From Thermothelomyces thermophilus ATCC 42464 (taxonomy: Eukaryota; Ascomycota; Sordariomycetes; Sordariales; Chaetomiaceae), in assembly GCF_000226095.1 (NCBI RefSeq), contig NC_016472.1, positions 1,364,001-1,428,000 of the forward strand: a stretch of DNA of 64,000 bases, written 5' to 3'. Within the stretch, counting starts at the first letter, position 1; each line of letters starts with the position of its first letter. The position numbers were made by a program, and so were the translations under genes. Under the pieces are notes generated by a model. That model searched no databases. It had not been told where the DNA came from and saw only the letters and a program-made list of their open reading frames with translations. Below are positions 11,904 through 22,924 of the stretch, one piece after another.

Positions 11904-14303
11904 GTCCTGGCCTGTTGTTGCTGTCATGGATTACTCTGCAGGATCGTGGCACGCACAACCCAGGCCGATGGTCGGGGCAGTAGGCCATTCGGCGTATCCG
12001 CTGCTCCTCCGACACAAGGCCAGACCTGGTTCGCCGGCGAATCACGGGACTTCCGTTTTTCTAGAATTTCACTTTCTGCTGGCTTGTTGGAGACCATACA
12101 CCACCCGGAACGACCGGGGACGGCAGCCCCATAGCCGATCATCCGGCTGCCCTCCCCCCCCCCCTCAACCCCTTCTCCCCCCTCACCCCCACCCCGGGGG
12201 GTACTTGTTTGGAACGCACCCTGTCTCAGCTGAAGAGGAACTGCAATCTGCGACACCAGAGTGGACAACCCTCCAGCACTCGCTGCTTTTCCGTTGCCAT
12301 GTCAACCCCGCGGCCATGGGACAGCAAGGACGGCAACCCGTTTCTTCATAACTACATCCCGCCAAATTCGTTGGTTACCTCTCTATAATGTTAAGCTCGT
12401 CTTCTTCTCTCCCCTCAAAGTGTGCGGGGTTTGCGACATGGAGGACAGACAGGAAGAGCATTTGGATCGACCCCAAAGCAGCGTGTGCGGTGGCAAGTTA
12501 CTGGGCTCAGTGCAACCGGAGCTTTGGTGTCATCGGACACATCAGAGCTACTCTATATCTTGCTGCAGTTGGCAATTCAATCATGCGGCCATGCAACTCA
12601 ATTCACTCCGCTGCTGCCCAGGAAATGGAGGAAGCCGATTGGGGCCCCAAAGCAGGCCCGGCCCCACCAGCCACCGCAGAGTTATCTGAACATGCCAACC
12701 CGACGTCTACGCAGTCACCGATGCTGCCCCCGCCTTACCCCCACCACGACGAAGGCTGGAAGTGAGAAGCCCGGCTACGGTTTCGAAATTAGCACGGCCG
12801 GGGGGGGGGGGGGGGGTTCACCCCTTGATGGTGTGTCGGCAGTCCTTAATGGGATATTGGGTAATGGGGAGCTATCAAGGTTGTGTTGTACATACATCTC
12901 GGTCTCGGGTCCGGATGGCCTACCCTGTCCACCTTCCCCCGTCCAAGAAGCAACCTTGGCATCTTAGCTAACTCGGTTGGCACTTCGCGATCCCCATTTC
13001 ATGTATATAGCCCAAAGGGAAGGAAAAAAAAAGGAAGATCTCAAAGGCTGCTATGTATCAACCGTTCTCGTGGGCTGTTCGCTATTCCCTGGTTTTCGAT
13101 GCTCAGTTCAGGGCGTCGCTTGGGAGTATCTTGGTTTCCTCTCTTTTACCATGATGTTCTAATTCTCTTTACAGCAGGACACTGATGAGCTCTTGTGTTC
13201 CCCCCTTCATCCTCTCCCCCCCAATGTCTCTTCCATCCATCAACGATGTTCACATGAGCTCGCGGCCCAGGATTTCCTAGTCATTGCTCGAAGGGTATGG
13301 AAGTCTGATTTCATGACTAGCCATCTGGAATCGGGCTATATGGTCTGCCAAATCGACCATGCCATCATGAGCGGAGAGTAAATGTGAAGGGAAATGGGGC
13401 TGTGCACAGAGCAGAGAGCAAGAGGAGCGAGAGGCCCATACACAGCTCTAATAACGGCTACCCTAACCGGCGAGTATGTTCGACTTGAAGAACCATTGGT
13501 CGCAAAACCTTGCAGAGAGAGAGTGAGGCGGGTCAGGCTGACAGGCGCTACTGTAACGTCGGCCAGCAACAGCGGCCAGCAACAGCGGCCAGCACCCCCT
13601 AAACGGGTAAGGCGAGATCTGCAAGACGAGGCCCAACTGCATCTGCGGCCCATGCAGTAGAAGAATACGACATCAAGAATATAGGACTAGAGAGAAAGGG
13701 GGGGGGGGGGAGGGGGAATATGGGGTCGAGAGAAGAGTCAGGGGACGGGGGTGGCAAGCCGACCTCACTACGAGCAGGACCTTGCGGGCGGCACTACCCA
13801 GCTGCGGGACTTCAGCGCGTCTTGCCGGAGATGAGAAGGCACTCGAAGAGGGCACTCGAAAAAGAGAGCGAAAAGACAACAGTTGACGATGGGCAGCCGA
13901 GGGAACGCCCAAAACGGGATAGAGCTTAATATAAATTACTCCGTATTGTCCACCTCCTCCCTACCGCTACCCAACATGTACCCCCTGACTCGACCCGATG
14001 GCTTGGCCTCACCGCTCTAATAATCTGTACACGCTCACTCAATCACCCACTTGCATCTGACATACATCCGCCTCCCTAATCACTCCAGCCCCCGACAACC
14101 CACCTTCTCCCCCCCCCCCCCCCCCGGGGTACGCGCTCTTCTATTAGCGATCAGACACTCACCAAACGTATCGCCCGCGTCCCCAGGTCAGGTCAGGTTG
14201 CGCCATGCCATCGATCTACGGTCGTCCACCCGCGGCCCGCGGCCAAGACGACACAGAACCACACCACCACCGGTCATAAAGTAGGTAATTCCGCCCATCA
14301 TCG

Positions 14304-14342
<39 letters not shown>

Positions 14343-15571
14343 GTTTGATTATAATTTGATATCCCGTACGTCCCCATCGCAAAAAATAACCCCACTACTC
14401 CTTCCCTCACCAGGTTTAGGACCTATCGCGATTCGTCCCGCTCGTTACATTCCCCAGATCGGACACCGGGGAAGGGAGGGGGGGTTTATCTCCTAGCCAT
14501 CATCTCTTTGGTCGGGCAAGGGGCAGGAGACGGCCGAAGGACCGGAAAGCCAGCCACGCCGCATTTTGCAAGCCTGGGTGGGTGGGGGAAGGGACGGACT
14601 TTTGGAGTGGAAAAAAAAAGGGGGGGGGACGGGGGGCGGAGATCGGTAGGGCTGACTGACGCCGACTGGCTGACTGGCTGGGCTGACTTGGCTGACTTGG
14701 CCAGCTGGCTAGCTAGATCCGGTAAGTTCTGTCCAGTCCATCCAAGAATAATGATGAGGAGCGCAGAGGCATGCTTCGAGAGGGCGGCCATGTGATTGGT
14801 GACGTTGAGGATACAATGTTCTTTTCTTTCATTCTTTCATTCATGACTGCTAGGAAACGTGACGGCAGGCGTGAGTGGCAAGAACGGGAGAGAGGACGAA
14901 TGCGGGATATTTCGTCTTGATTGACTTGATGCAGAAGATTCTAGTGGTAGTGTACAGGAGACAAATGAAAAGCGACATAAGCTCCTCGGCTACCGCGGAC
15001 AAGGGAGAGACGAGGACAGGGAGACAAGACAGATGAGGGAAAGGGGAGAGAAATAAACAGCGGGGGGCAAGATACCTTCTAACCTTTCCCCATTTCGGCT
15101 TGCCCTCCCGGATATTTTTTGGGGGGGGGGGTCTTTACCCAGACGAACGGAACCAAAGGTAAAGGATGGGAACCCTAACCCATCAGGAACCTTCCCTGAC
15201 TCGATAGGTCGTAACGCCCGTTCGCAGGGCCCAGGTGTGTGGTAGCACCGAATGAGTTCGCGGATTTTTTAGTATCAGCGGCACTCCCTTCCACCCCGAT
15301 ACGCCACCAAGTCTATCCTCTTCCCTAGAGAGAACACATAATATGTTCGCCCTCTTCGCTCGTCTCCCTTGCTTCCCTTGCGCCTACCCCGGCATGCCAA
15401 ACGGACGGACGACTGCGAAGAGAGATGCTCCGGCAGAAAGACGCCGGGTGAGAGAAAAGTCCGGCTCTAGTCAAACATCCTCTTCTCACCGTAAAAAAAA
15501 AAAAAAAACACAACATGATACACAGCCCCCAGCTCCCCCTGCTGAGTCAGCTACCAGAACTCCAACTCACT
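11904..15571. other. Gene-poor intergenic region
   Basis: About 3.7 kb between the LaeA-like gene and the 3' end of ATP20. Only short overlapping open frames with low-complexity translations are present. It contains poly-G runs at 12800-12816 and 13698-13710, a poly-C run at 14109-14125, a (TC)n microsatellite at 14309-14339, one TACTCCGTA motif (13937) and an AACCCTAACCC stretch at 15171-15181. Confidence 0.6.
14309..14339. repeat. (TC)n microsatellite
   Basis: About 15 uninterrupted TC units in intergenic DNA. Confidence 0.95.
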
Positions 15572-16655
15572 TTAGTGGTGAGCAGCATGGGTCTCGCCAT
15601 GGTAGCCAATCAGCTTGAACCTGCCGATCATCTCGCCGACGGTGAAGAAGCCCAGGCACTCGGCCAGGAGCACGCCGCCGGCCGCCACTTGTGTCCTCGA
15701 GAGGTTCCGGAGCTGCTGGGGGTTGAGCGAGTGCGCGAGGTTCGAGAAGAAGGCGCCGGGGTGCTGCAGCTGCTTCCACAGGTTCTGGAAGTAGGTCTGG
15801 AACGTGGAAATGGAACTGTGCGGTCGGGAGATGTCAGCAACCGTCCCCGAGCGGAAGCGCAAAACAAACGAAACAAAACAAAACAAAACAGGAGGGCCAC
15901 CTCGGGGAGTGGCAGCCTCCCGGAAGATGAGACGGGGGTTCCCAGGGAATGGGAACCTAGATCGGGAAGGAGGAGAGAGGGAAGGGGAAGAAGAGTGGTT
16001 ATTGGACTTACGGTGGGGTCATGTTTTGGCCCTTGAAGACAAGCTTGGCCAGTTCAAGACCGACCTTGGAGTAGTAGACGACGAAGGGAGTCTGGCCTGC
16101 ACCGGGGGGGAAGGGGGGGGGAGAAGGAAATGTCAGTCATTGGAGCCACGATGACAGTCTCCCGACCTCAGCACACATCATCCGCCCTGCGTCTCGGTCC
16201 GTCACACCCGCCCGCAACCCATGTACGCGATCACCCCACGGGGCGCAGCAAAAATGGAGGAGGGGAGCAGGTGAGACGAGACCGACGACGCAAACAAAGC
16301 GGGGCTCGAGTGCCGAATTCTGGAGCAGGGCAGGGCGAGGTAGGCGGGGCGGGGTGTCGTTCTTACGCTCGACGAAGGCAACCAGACGTCCTGTGCGGCC
16401 GCCCACGCGGCTCAGCGCACCCGAGACACCCTTGGCGGCGCTGACGATGGCCGGGCCCCCGGCCGCCGTGACGCGCGACAGGCCCTGGGCGGCCTTGGAC
16501 GAGGCCTCGGACGCGGTTGACGAGGCCTTGGAGGCGGTCTGCTTGGCGGCCTCGGCGGCCTTTGTTGTTGTCGAGTTGCTGGCGGTCGACTCGAAGCGCG
16601 CCAGGGTGCGGCCCATCGAGAGGCCCGATCGCCTCATGACCAGGGCGAAGGACAT
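15572..16655 (-). CDS. ATP20: Mitochondrial F1Fo-ATP synthase subunit g
   Basis: Exons 16655-16367, 16096-16012 and 15815-15572; introns of 270 and 196 nt. Product 205 aa. The N-terminal part (MSFALVMRRSGLSMGRTLAR) is Arg/Ser-rich with no acidic residue, as in a mitochondrial presequence, and is followed by an Ala/Ser/Lys-rich linker. The conserved subunit-g domain starts in exon 2 (QTPFVVYYSKVGLELAKLVF) and runs through exon 3 (STFQTYFQNLWKQL, then the hydrophobic GGVLLAECLGFFTVGEMIG segment with a GxxxG-like pattern). Subunit g sits in the membrane sector of the ATP synthase and, with subunit e, supports enzyme dimers and cristae shape. The two introns are long for this window. Identification rests on the C-terminal domain. 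Confidence 0.9.
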
Positions 16656-17542
16656 TTTTGGTTGGAGGGTGGAGGGATCGGGATTGTCGTTTCTCTCTTT
16701 TGCGGGTTAAAGCGAGCGGGGGGGAAAAAGAAAAAGAAAATAGTGACGCGGATGGAGAGGCCGCAAATGCAAAACTTCGGCGGGCGGAGACTCGGGGCGC
16801 ACGGCCAAGGAGCAATTGCGGATGGGCTGCCGTGTGACAGGAGCTGGCTTTCCGGGGTGAAAGGAACCTACGATATCGCGCACGTCGGACGGGATGGAGC
16901 CGGGAAGTCAAGAAAAATTGGAATGCTCGGAAGATATCGAAAGGCGTTTGGCCGTCTAGCCAGGTTTCTCGGCAAGATCGCGACCAATCAGGTGGCCTAA
17001 TTGAAAGCTGGGGCCAAAGCTCAGACGGGTTTAAGCTCCCCCGTACAAAGTACATACTTTGTAATGAGTGTACTACGGTAATGGGCCTGCAGGTCGAATT
17101 GTACACTACGGAGTACCTAAGTAGGTTCTCCTCTGCAAACCACGTACTGTACGGAGTATGGATTACACCATCACCTGTTTACTCACATTGTGCCCATAGT
17201 TCTCTCTTCCTTAGGCCTTCTTTTGCTAATCTATACTCCATTCCAATTATCGATGAAAGTCGTCAACAAAGCAAAGTACATGAAAAATATCCTATTAACC
17301 GCCATCGCGCCAATGGGACTCCGACCGAACCAACAATGACCCGAACAAGGTACAGCACCGCAGGCGTTATCAGAGGTAGCACCGCGTAACTACCTAGGCA
17401 ACTAACAGTGCTGCGGGCTGGACCCGGATTCAGTGTGTCACACCCGCCCTAGATCTCTATGCGCCGATGTCGAGATGCAAACGAAGCAAAAGGGAAAACG
17501 CCAAAGGGTTAAAATTAAAATATAAAAAATATCAATGATGCT
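16656..17542. other. Intergenic region upstream of ATP20
   Basis: Promoter side of ATP20 and 3' flank of the L-arabinitol dehydrogenase gene. Two TACGGAGTA motifs lie at 17107 and 17150. No gene is seen. Confidence 0.65.
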
Positions 17543-18822
17543 TCAATCCAGGCTCTGGATCTGCACCTTGATAGCGCCGGTCTTGGGATCCGACGCCGTC
17601 CCGAACGCCTTGATGGCGTCCTCTAGGCCGAAGCGGTGCGTGACGAGCCTCTTGAGGTCGATGACACCGTTCTGGACCAGGCGGATGGCCCGCGGCCAGG
17701 TGTTGCAGTAGCGGTACTGGAACTGCAGGTCGACCTCGCGGACGCTGGCGCGCATGAAGGGGATCTGGATCTCGTTCTTGCCGACGCCGATGACAAACAC
17801 CTTGCCGCCGAACTTGACCGCCCAGATGGCGGCGGCGATGCTGCTCTCGACGCCCGTGCACTCGAGCGCCACCGCGGGCTCGATGCCCCCGAAGCTCTTG
17901 ACGATCGCCTTGGCCGACTCCTCGGCCGACAGCCGCTCGACCTTGTGGGTGACGACCTCCGGGCAGATCTCCTTGGCGAAACGCAGCCGGCCCTCGTCAA
18001 TGTCCGTGATGACCAGCGGGCACGCGCCGGCCGCCTTGCAGCAGAGCATCGTGATGAGGCCGATGGGTCCCGCGCCGCAGACGAGCACCGGGTCGCCCAG
18101 CCGCACCTCGGCCCTCTGCAGGCCCGCGAGGGCCACCGAGAGGGGCTCGAGCATCGCGCCGTCCTCGTACGACATGTCGCCGATCTTGTGGCACCACACG
18201 GCCGGGTGGTTGACGTAGCGCCGCAGCAGGCCCGGCACGGGCGGCGTCGACAGGAAGTCGACCTTCTCGCACCCGTTGTACCGGCCCGTCAGGCACGGCT
18301 CGCACTCGTTGCAGATCACCTGGGGCTCCACGGCGACGCGGTCCCCCACCTTGAGGCTCGTCACGCTGGGGTGCACGGCGATGACCTCGCCGGCGGACTC
18401 GTGGCCGAGAATGTGGTCGCAACCGACGATCATGGGGCCGATGCAGCCGTGCTTCCAGAAGTGGACATCCGACCTATACAGAGACCAAAGACAAAACAGG
18501 ACCGTGTGAGCTCTCTCGAAACGCCTGCCTCTTCCGCCCTCCCCGGGGGATTTTTTTCTCTCTCTCTTTCTTTTTTTCTCTTTCTCGGATGAAGTTCTTA
18601 CCCGCAGATACCTGTGCTCCTGATGGCGACGGTCACCTGACCCTCCTTAAGCTCCTCTCCCTTCTGGACGCTCTCCAGCGTCGGTGTGGCCTCGCTAACC
18701 CACAGGTCGTGGTTGGGATTCGTGAAGACGCCAATGTTGGGCTTGGAGGCCTTGACCGCACCGGTGGTACCATTGATACCCTCGGTACCGTTGGTACCGT
18801 TGACGCTCTTGATGCCGTTCAT
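17543..18822 (-). CDS. lad1: L-arabinitol 4-dehydrogenase
   Basis: Exons 18822-18602 and 18473-17543; intron 127 nt (GTAAGA donor, TATAG acceptor). Product 383 aa, about 20 longer than the Neurospora enzyme because of an N-terminal repeat-like stretch ([12 protein letters not shown]). It is a zinc-dependent medium-chain dehydrogenase: catalytic-zinc region [13 protein letters not shown] and GHESAGEV; structural-zinc cysteines in [18 protein letters not shown]-binding [10 protein letters not shown] with the acidic ITDIDEGRL that selects NAD. Long blocks ([40 protein letters not shown]) match fungal LAD rather than xylitol or sorbitol dehydrogenase. It oxidises L-arabinitol to L-xylulose with NAD in the cytosolic L-arabinose catabolic pathway. 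The residue before CDH in MIVGCDH is Gly, where my memory of the Neurospora protein has Glu. Confidence 0.95.
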
Positions 18823-19094
18823 GGTGACTGTCGGGGGGGAGGACGGAAAGGGTGGGAGGGCGGAAGGGCGGAAAGGAAAGGGGCAAGCGTAGAATCCGGG
18901 TACGAGGTGACGAGGCTTGACTTCTCGAACGCTTGGGGGAAGGCGGGGTAGAGTGGGAGGTTACGTCGTCTTATACGAACCTGCTCTGCCTGCTTCCGGC
19001 GAGACGATCATCTGCAGGTTCCGCATGGGGACACGCAGGGTTCAGCATTACATCCATCCACCCGGCGACCGTCTTCGCATCGACGGGTGCACCT

Positions 19095-19100
19095 GGCTAA
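19095..19100 (+). promoter_or_regulatory. Possible XlnR/Xyr1-type site (GGCTAA) upstream of lad1
   Basis: A GGCTAA hexamer about 270 bp upstream of the lad1 start. XlnR-family activators are known to bind GGCTAA/GGCTAR in genes of pentose catabolism. A six-base match is weak by itself. Confidence 0.25.
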
Positions 19101-19248
19101 GTTGTTAGTTGCGCACGGCTCCACCCGATATCTGATTTCCCGCAAATGCAAGCGATGCAAGACGGTCTCTGATGGGCACGGAAGAAACGCCGTTCCACCA
19201 AAGACAGGCCTCGGCCTCGATGGACCGCCGGCCGGGGGATTGGTAGGC

Positions 19249-19256
19249 TATATAAG
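19249..19256 (+). promoter_or_regulatory. TATA-box-like TATATAAG
   Basis: TATATAAG followed by GGG, in plus orientation, 2.1 kb from the nearest plus-strand gene. It may be fortuitous or may belong to an unannotated transcript. Confidence 0.3.
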
Positions 19257-21072
19257 GGACATTCTTTGAGTCATGTGGCATCTCTGCAGCAAGCCCGCAG
19301 CCCACACACTTTCGTTATCGCGGGCACTCCGCACACTTCGGCACCCCGATGACCGAAGCTCAAAGATAGCGCCCGAGGGGCAGCCTCCACGTTTTTCCTC
19401 TATGCGCGCCAATCACCGGGCCGGGAACCCGCCGGCGAGCGGGTGCGCGTGGGACATGGAGCCCCCGTTGTGGGGGTTGAGCTCGCGGCCGAAGTAGGTT
19501 TAAGTTGGTTACCCCACGCTTCAACCGAGTCGACGTCTTACAAAGTTGGTGCTGGCCCCGCGGGGATTCAAGTAATGCCGGTGCGCAACGTTGCCAGTAA
19601 ATTATCGCGATATCTTGTTTCCGTCCAGCGAACCATCGGCCGCTATGCTTTTGATCTCGACGATCGTCGCTTCGTGATACGGTGCTCTACACAAAACAAG
19701 AATATACATTTTTTGAGGATTACTTTGCCCGTCACCGAACGATGCTGAAGTTCCAAAACTAGTTCACCTTTCAATAGACCAAGGATAAGAAACAAACCAA
19801 ACCCCACAAAGCTCCCCGCCGCCGAAGCGCCCGCCCCCAGACCAATGGGCAACTTGTCTACTCCACAAAGGCTTCACGACCGCGTGCGGCAAAGGTGTAC
19901 GGAAGTACGCTTTGGACGGAGTACTAGGCCTGCTAATCGCGCGTAGAGATTGGACTTTATCCGACAGTCAGGTCAACTCCAACGCCACAGTCTGGTGGGC
20001 AAAAATTGTGGATTCGCGGATTCAATCGACTTCCAACCTCCCTCCCTTCCATCGCGGTCCCTTTTCGGTCCCATAACCCCCACCGCTCTCGTTCACGTTC
20101 GTTCCACTTCGCGTCCGTCTCTCATATCGTCTGCAACGGCCATATCGCGGGGGCGTTACCTGTGGCTGCAGCAAGTTTCCTGCCGGCGACGCGGCCCTGA
20201 AGGATGTAGTGGTTCGGATGTTCGAGTTGCTCGGCTCGCGATTCTCGGACAACTTGGTTACGAAGGGGGGGATAAGATCGGATGGTTGGGGACGGTAAGC
20301 ATGAATGGGGGCGGTTGGGCGAGAGCGTCAAAAACAACGGCCAGAACTCGAATGTTTGTCGCAACAGTGGTGATGAAGAACACTGGCAGCCAGTTCGAGC
20401 CCCAGTCCGAGAACCACTCCCAACACGGCGAAAGGAAGAAGATGGGTCAGCCAGGTAGGTGCAGCCCCAAACCAAACTAGGGAAGCCCTAGGGAAGCCGA
20501 GCTATTGTCGAAGAGCCCCGAGCAGTTCAGGTGTTACTGGCATCTCCAACGAGAGGCCTGGCATACCCGCGCGGGCGAGAGGCGTGGGAAGGGGATTCGT
20601 CAGATCAGGAGGTTGGAAATGGCAAGCACAAAACCCGCGAAACCTCCCCACGTAGCTCTGGAAGTACTTCGTACAACCTAGTCATTGAAGACTCGGTGGG
20701 GCTAGGATCCAGCGAATTGGCCCAAGGGTGTATTGTGCATTGCGCAGGAGCCGGTCTTGGAGCTCTTTTGCGGGAGGTTCTCCCGCTGTTACGAGTGACA
20801 TTGCGTATCCTCAGTTCGTTCTTTCGTAGAACGTCTGATCACGCATCAAGAAAACGATGACGATGATGAAACACTAGGAAACAGAAATCGAGACATGATT
20901 CTATGGGGGAGTTAGGACTCCTAGTTGGCTCAAAGTTGTGCCAAAGGTTGGATGTTTGGCTTGGTGCGCACGCTGCGTACGGTTACGTTTCGTTTATCAA
21001 CAAGCAAGCAAAGGAGCTCTTGTCATCTGAAATCCGTGCATCTCCCCGTGTTTGCACAATGCAAGGCGGTAA

Positions 21073-21089
21073 GGTTAGGGTTAGGGTTA
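21073..21089 (+). repeat. Interstitial telomere-type repeat (TTAGGG)n
   Basis: GGTTAGGGTTAGGGTTA, about three units of the fungal telomere repeat, 306 bp before the start codon of the BAP31-like gene. Telomere-like boxes act as promoter elements in some fungal and plant genes; that role here is inference. Confidence 0.8.
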
Positions 21090-21394
21090 TAAATTGCTCA
21101 CGTGTAAAGGGAGCAACGCGCCAGTCCCGGTTTGTCTCTCTGGCTGCCATCAGCCGCAAGCGATGACGTTTACGATGTTCAACCCCTGTCGGCCTGAAGG
21201 CAGCTGCCGCCCCTGTTCCCACAAACCACCACGTCACACCTATTGTATACCTGGGGAGCTCTATTTTGCTCCTTCTCGGCACAATTTGTCCTTTTCCCAT
21301 TGACTTGCTACATAACAAATTCGACAACAAACAACGACAATAACAACATCGCGGAGATTGACAACACGAATCAATCTACCCAAATCCCGCCAAG

Positions 21395-22323
21395 ATGACG
21401 CTCTACTACACCTTGGTACGCATTCTCTCCCCCGCTGCAAGCTCTCGCGGGCGTTCTCTGTCGGAACTGCAGGGCAACAGCCGCCAACTGCACAAATTGC
21501 ATCCGGACTAACCATGCTTGCGACAGGTCTTCCTGCTCCTCGTGGCAGAGATGGCCCTCTTCATGCTCTTGATCCTGCCGTTGCCCTTCCCCATGCGCAG
21601 AAAAGTGTTCACGTACGTCTCCCCACGCCGTTACAGAGATTTGTCCCACAGCTAATCGTCTCATTTTCTCCAGCTTCATTTCCGAGAATCCCATCGTGGC
21701 TAAGGTCCAGTACTGGCTGAAGATAACCTTCGTCTTCATCTTGATCCTCTTCATCGACAGCGTCAATCGCGTCTACCGCGTCCAAGTCGAGCTAGCCTCT
21801 GCCACCGAGAACACAGGCACCTCAGCGTACGTTCCGCATGCATTATCATCATTCTAGGAGATATGGGGTGCAAAAGAGGGCAAAAACGAGAGGAGAAAGG
21901 GGAGAGACAGAGAGGAAGAGGGAGCTGACCGTCCTAAGCAGGCCGACGATCATGGGCCACGAGCGCCTCGAAGTGCAGGCACGCAAGTTTTACTCGCAGC
22001 GCAACATGTACCTCTGCGGATTTACCCTCTTCCTGTCCCTGATCCTCAACCGCACCTACATCATGATCCTCGAGGTGCTGCGCCTCGAGGAGAAGCTGAA
22101 GCAGTACGAGGGCTCCGAGAAGAACACCAAGCAGGCCGAGAAGCTGGCCGCTGCCGGTGACGCGGGCGAGATTGCGCGCCTCAAGCGCGAGATTGAGCTG
22201 CGCGACCAGGACATCGCCACCCTCAAGAAGCAGGCCGCCGGCCTCCATAGGGAGTACGACGCCCTGGCCGAGAAGTACGGCCGCACCCAGGAGGACGGGA
22301 CCATGTCCAAGAAGGACAAATAG
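21395..22323 (+). CDS. BAP31/Yet3-like endoplasmic reticulum transmembrane protein
   Basis: Exons 21395-21415, 21527-21612, 21674-21826 and 21942-22323; introns 61-115 nt; product 213 aa. The first exon encodes only MTLYYTL. Three hydrophobic segments are visible: residues about 4-26 (LVFLLLVAEMALFMLLILPL), about 45-65 (ITFVFILILFIDSVNRVYRV) and about 100-120 (LCGFTLFLSLILNRTYIMIL). A charged coiled-coil tail rich in Lys/Glu (about 125-205) follows. The protein ends in KKDK, a canonical KKxx ER-retrieval signal. This is the BAP29/BAP31 (yeast Yet1/Yet3) architecture: ER proteins that act in export and quality control of membrane cargo. A short telomere-like repeat lies in its upstream region. 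Confidence 0.9.
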
Positions 22324-22924
22324 GAGAGCGACCTCTGGCACGATCTCGACTCCTTGAGCAAAGCAACTGCAACAGCGGCGGTGAAGGACGAGGAGGACAC
22401 CGACACGCCGAGACAGCGGAGGCCATTGCCGCCGCCGAACATATGGTCGCCTTAGCCGCCCGCGGACTGAACAAGTTGCAGATGCCCAGCAGGTTGTCTG
22501 CGAAAAGGGACCTCATATTAGGGACGAAGAGGATGAGAAGCAGCACGAACGAATCGAAACATTGGGGGGACGAGGGTAGTTATCAAGGCATGCAAAACCG
22601 AAGTTCTATGGGTGGGGTGTTGTTGTGTTTGATAAGAGGTACCTCTGTTTAGCTAGGCTCGAGCGTTTCTTCGCACTTGCAAGGCATTTCGACTCCCAAG
22701 TCCAAGACGAGATCACGCACAACTCTAATTTTATACAATCCTATCGCAACACACAGTTCTAGCTGGTAAGGAAGCATTTACATGCCCCGCGATTCCAACT
22801 CACCGTCTATCCAGCTCGCCGCCTTTTCCCCAAATTCCAACTTTGTATGTATGTAATCCAATGATCTGCACAAGCAAACAAAGAGCCCACCGTCTATGAT
22901 AATAACTATCCTCTCTTCTTTTTC
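22324..22924. other. Convergent 3' intergenic region
   Basis: Lies between the ends of the BAP31-like gene and the DUF1479 gene. It should hold both 3' UTRs and terminators; no gene or strong repeat is seen. Confidence 0.65.

Larger units (their letters stand above)
18823..21394. other. Divergent intergenic region, lad1 / BAP31-like gene
   Basis: 2.6 kb between two divergently transcribed genes. It holds a TATATAAG box in plus orientation (19249), one GGCTAA site (19095) and a telomere-type repeat (21073-21089). No convincing gene was found, although a plus-strand transcript started by the orphan TATA box cannot be excluded. Confidence 0.55.

Noticed and set aside
15171-15181. AACCCTAACCC as a second interstitial telomere repeat
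   Set aside because: Fewer than two units, easily expected by chance in 64 kb.
17636-18592. 318-codon open frame antisense to lad1
   Set aside because: It mirrors the third-position GC bias of the true lad1 coding strand and spans its intron.
20290-20480. Hydrophobic minus-strand frame that could be an exon of a small membrane protein
   Set aside because: No convincing splice partners or start codon, and no conserved pattern.
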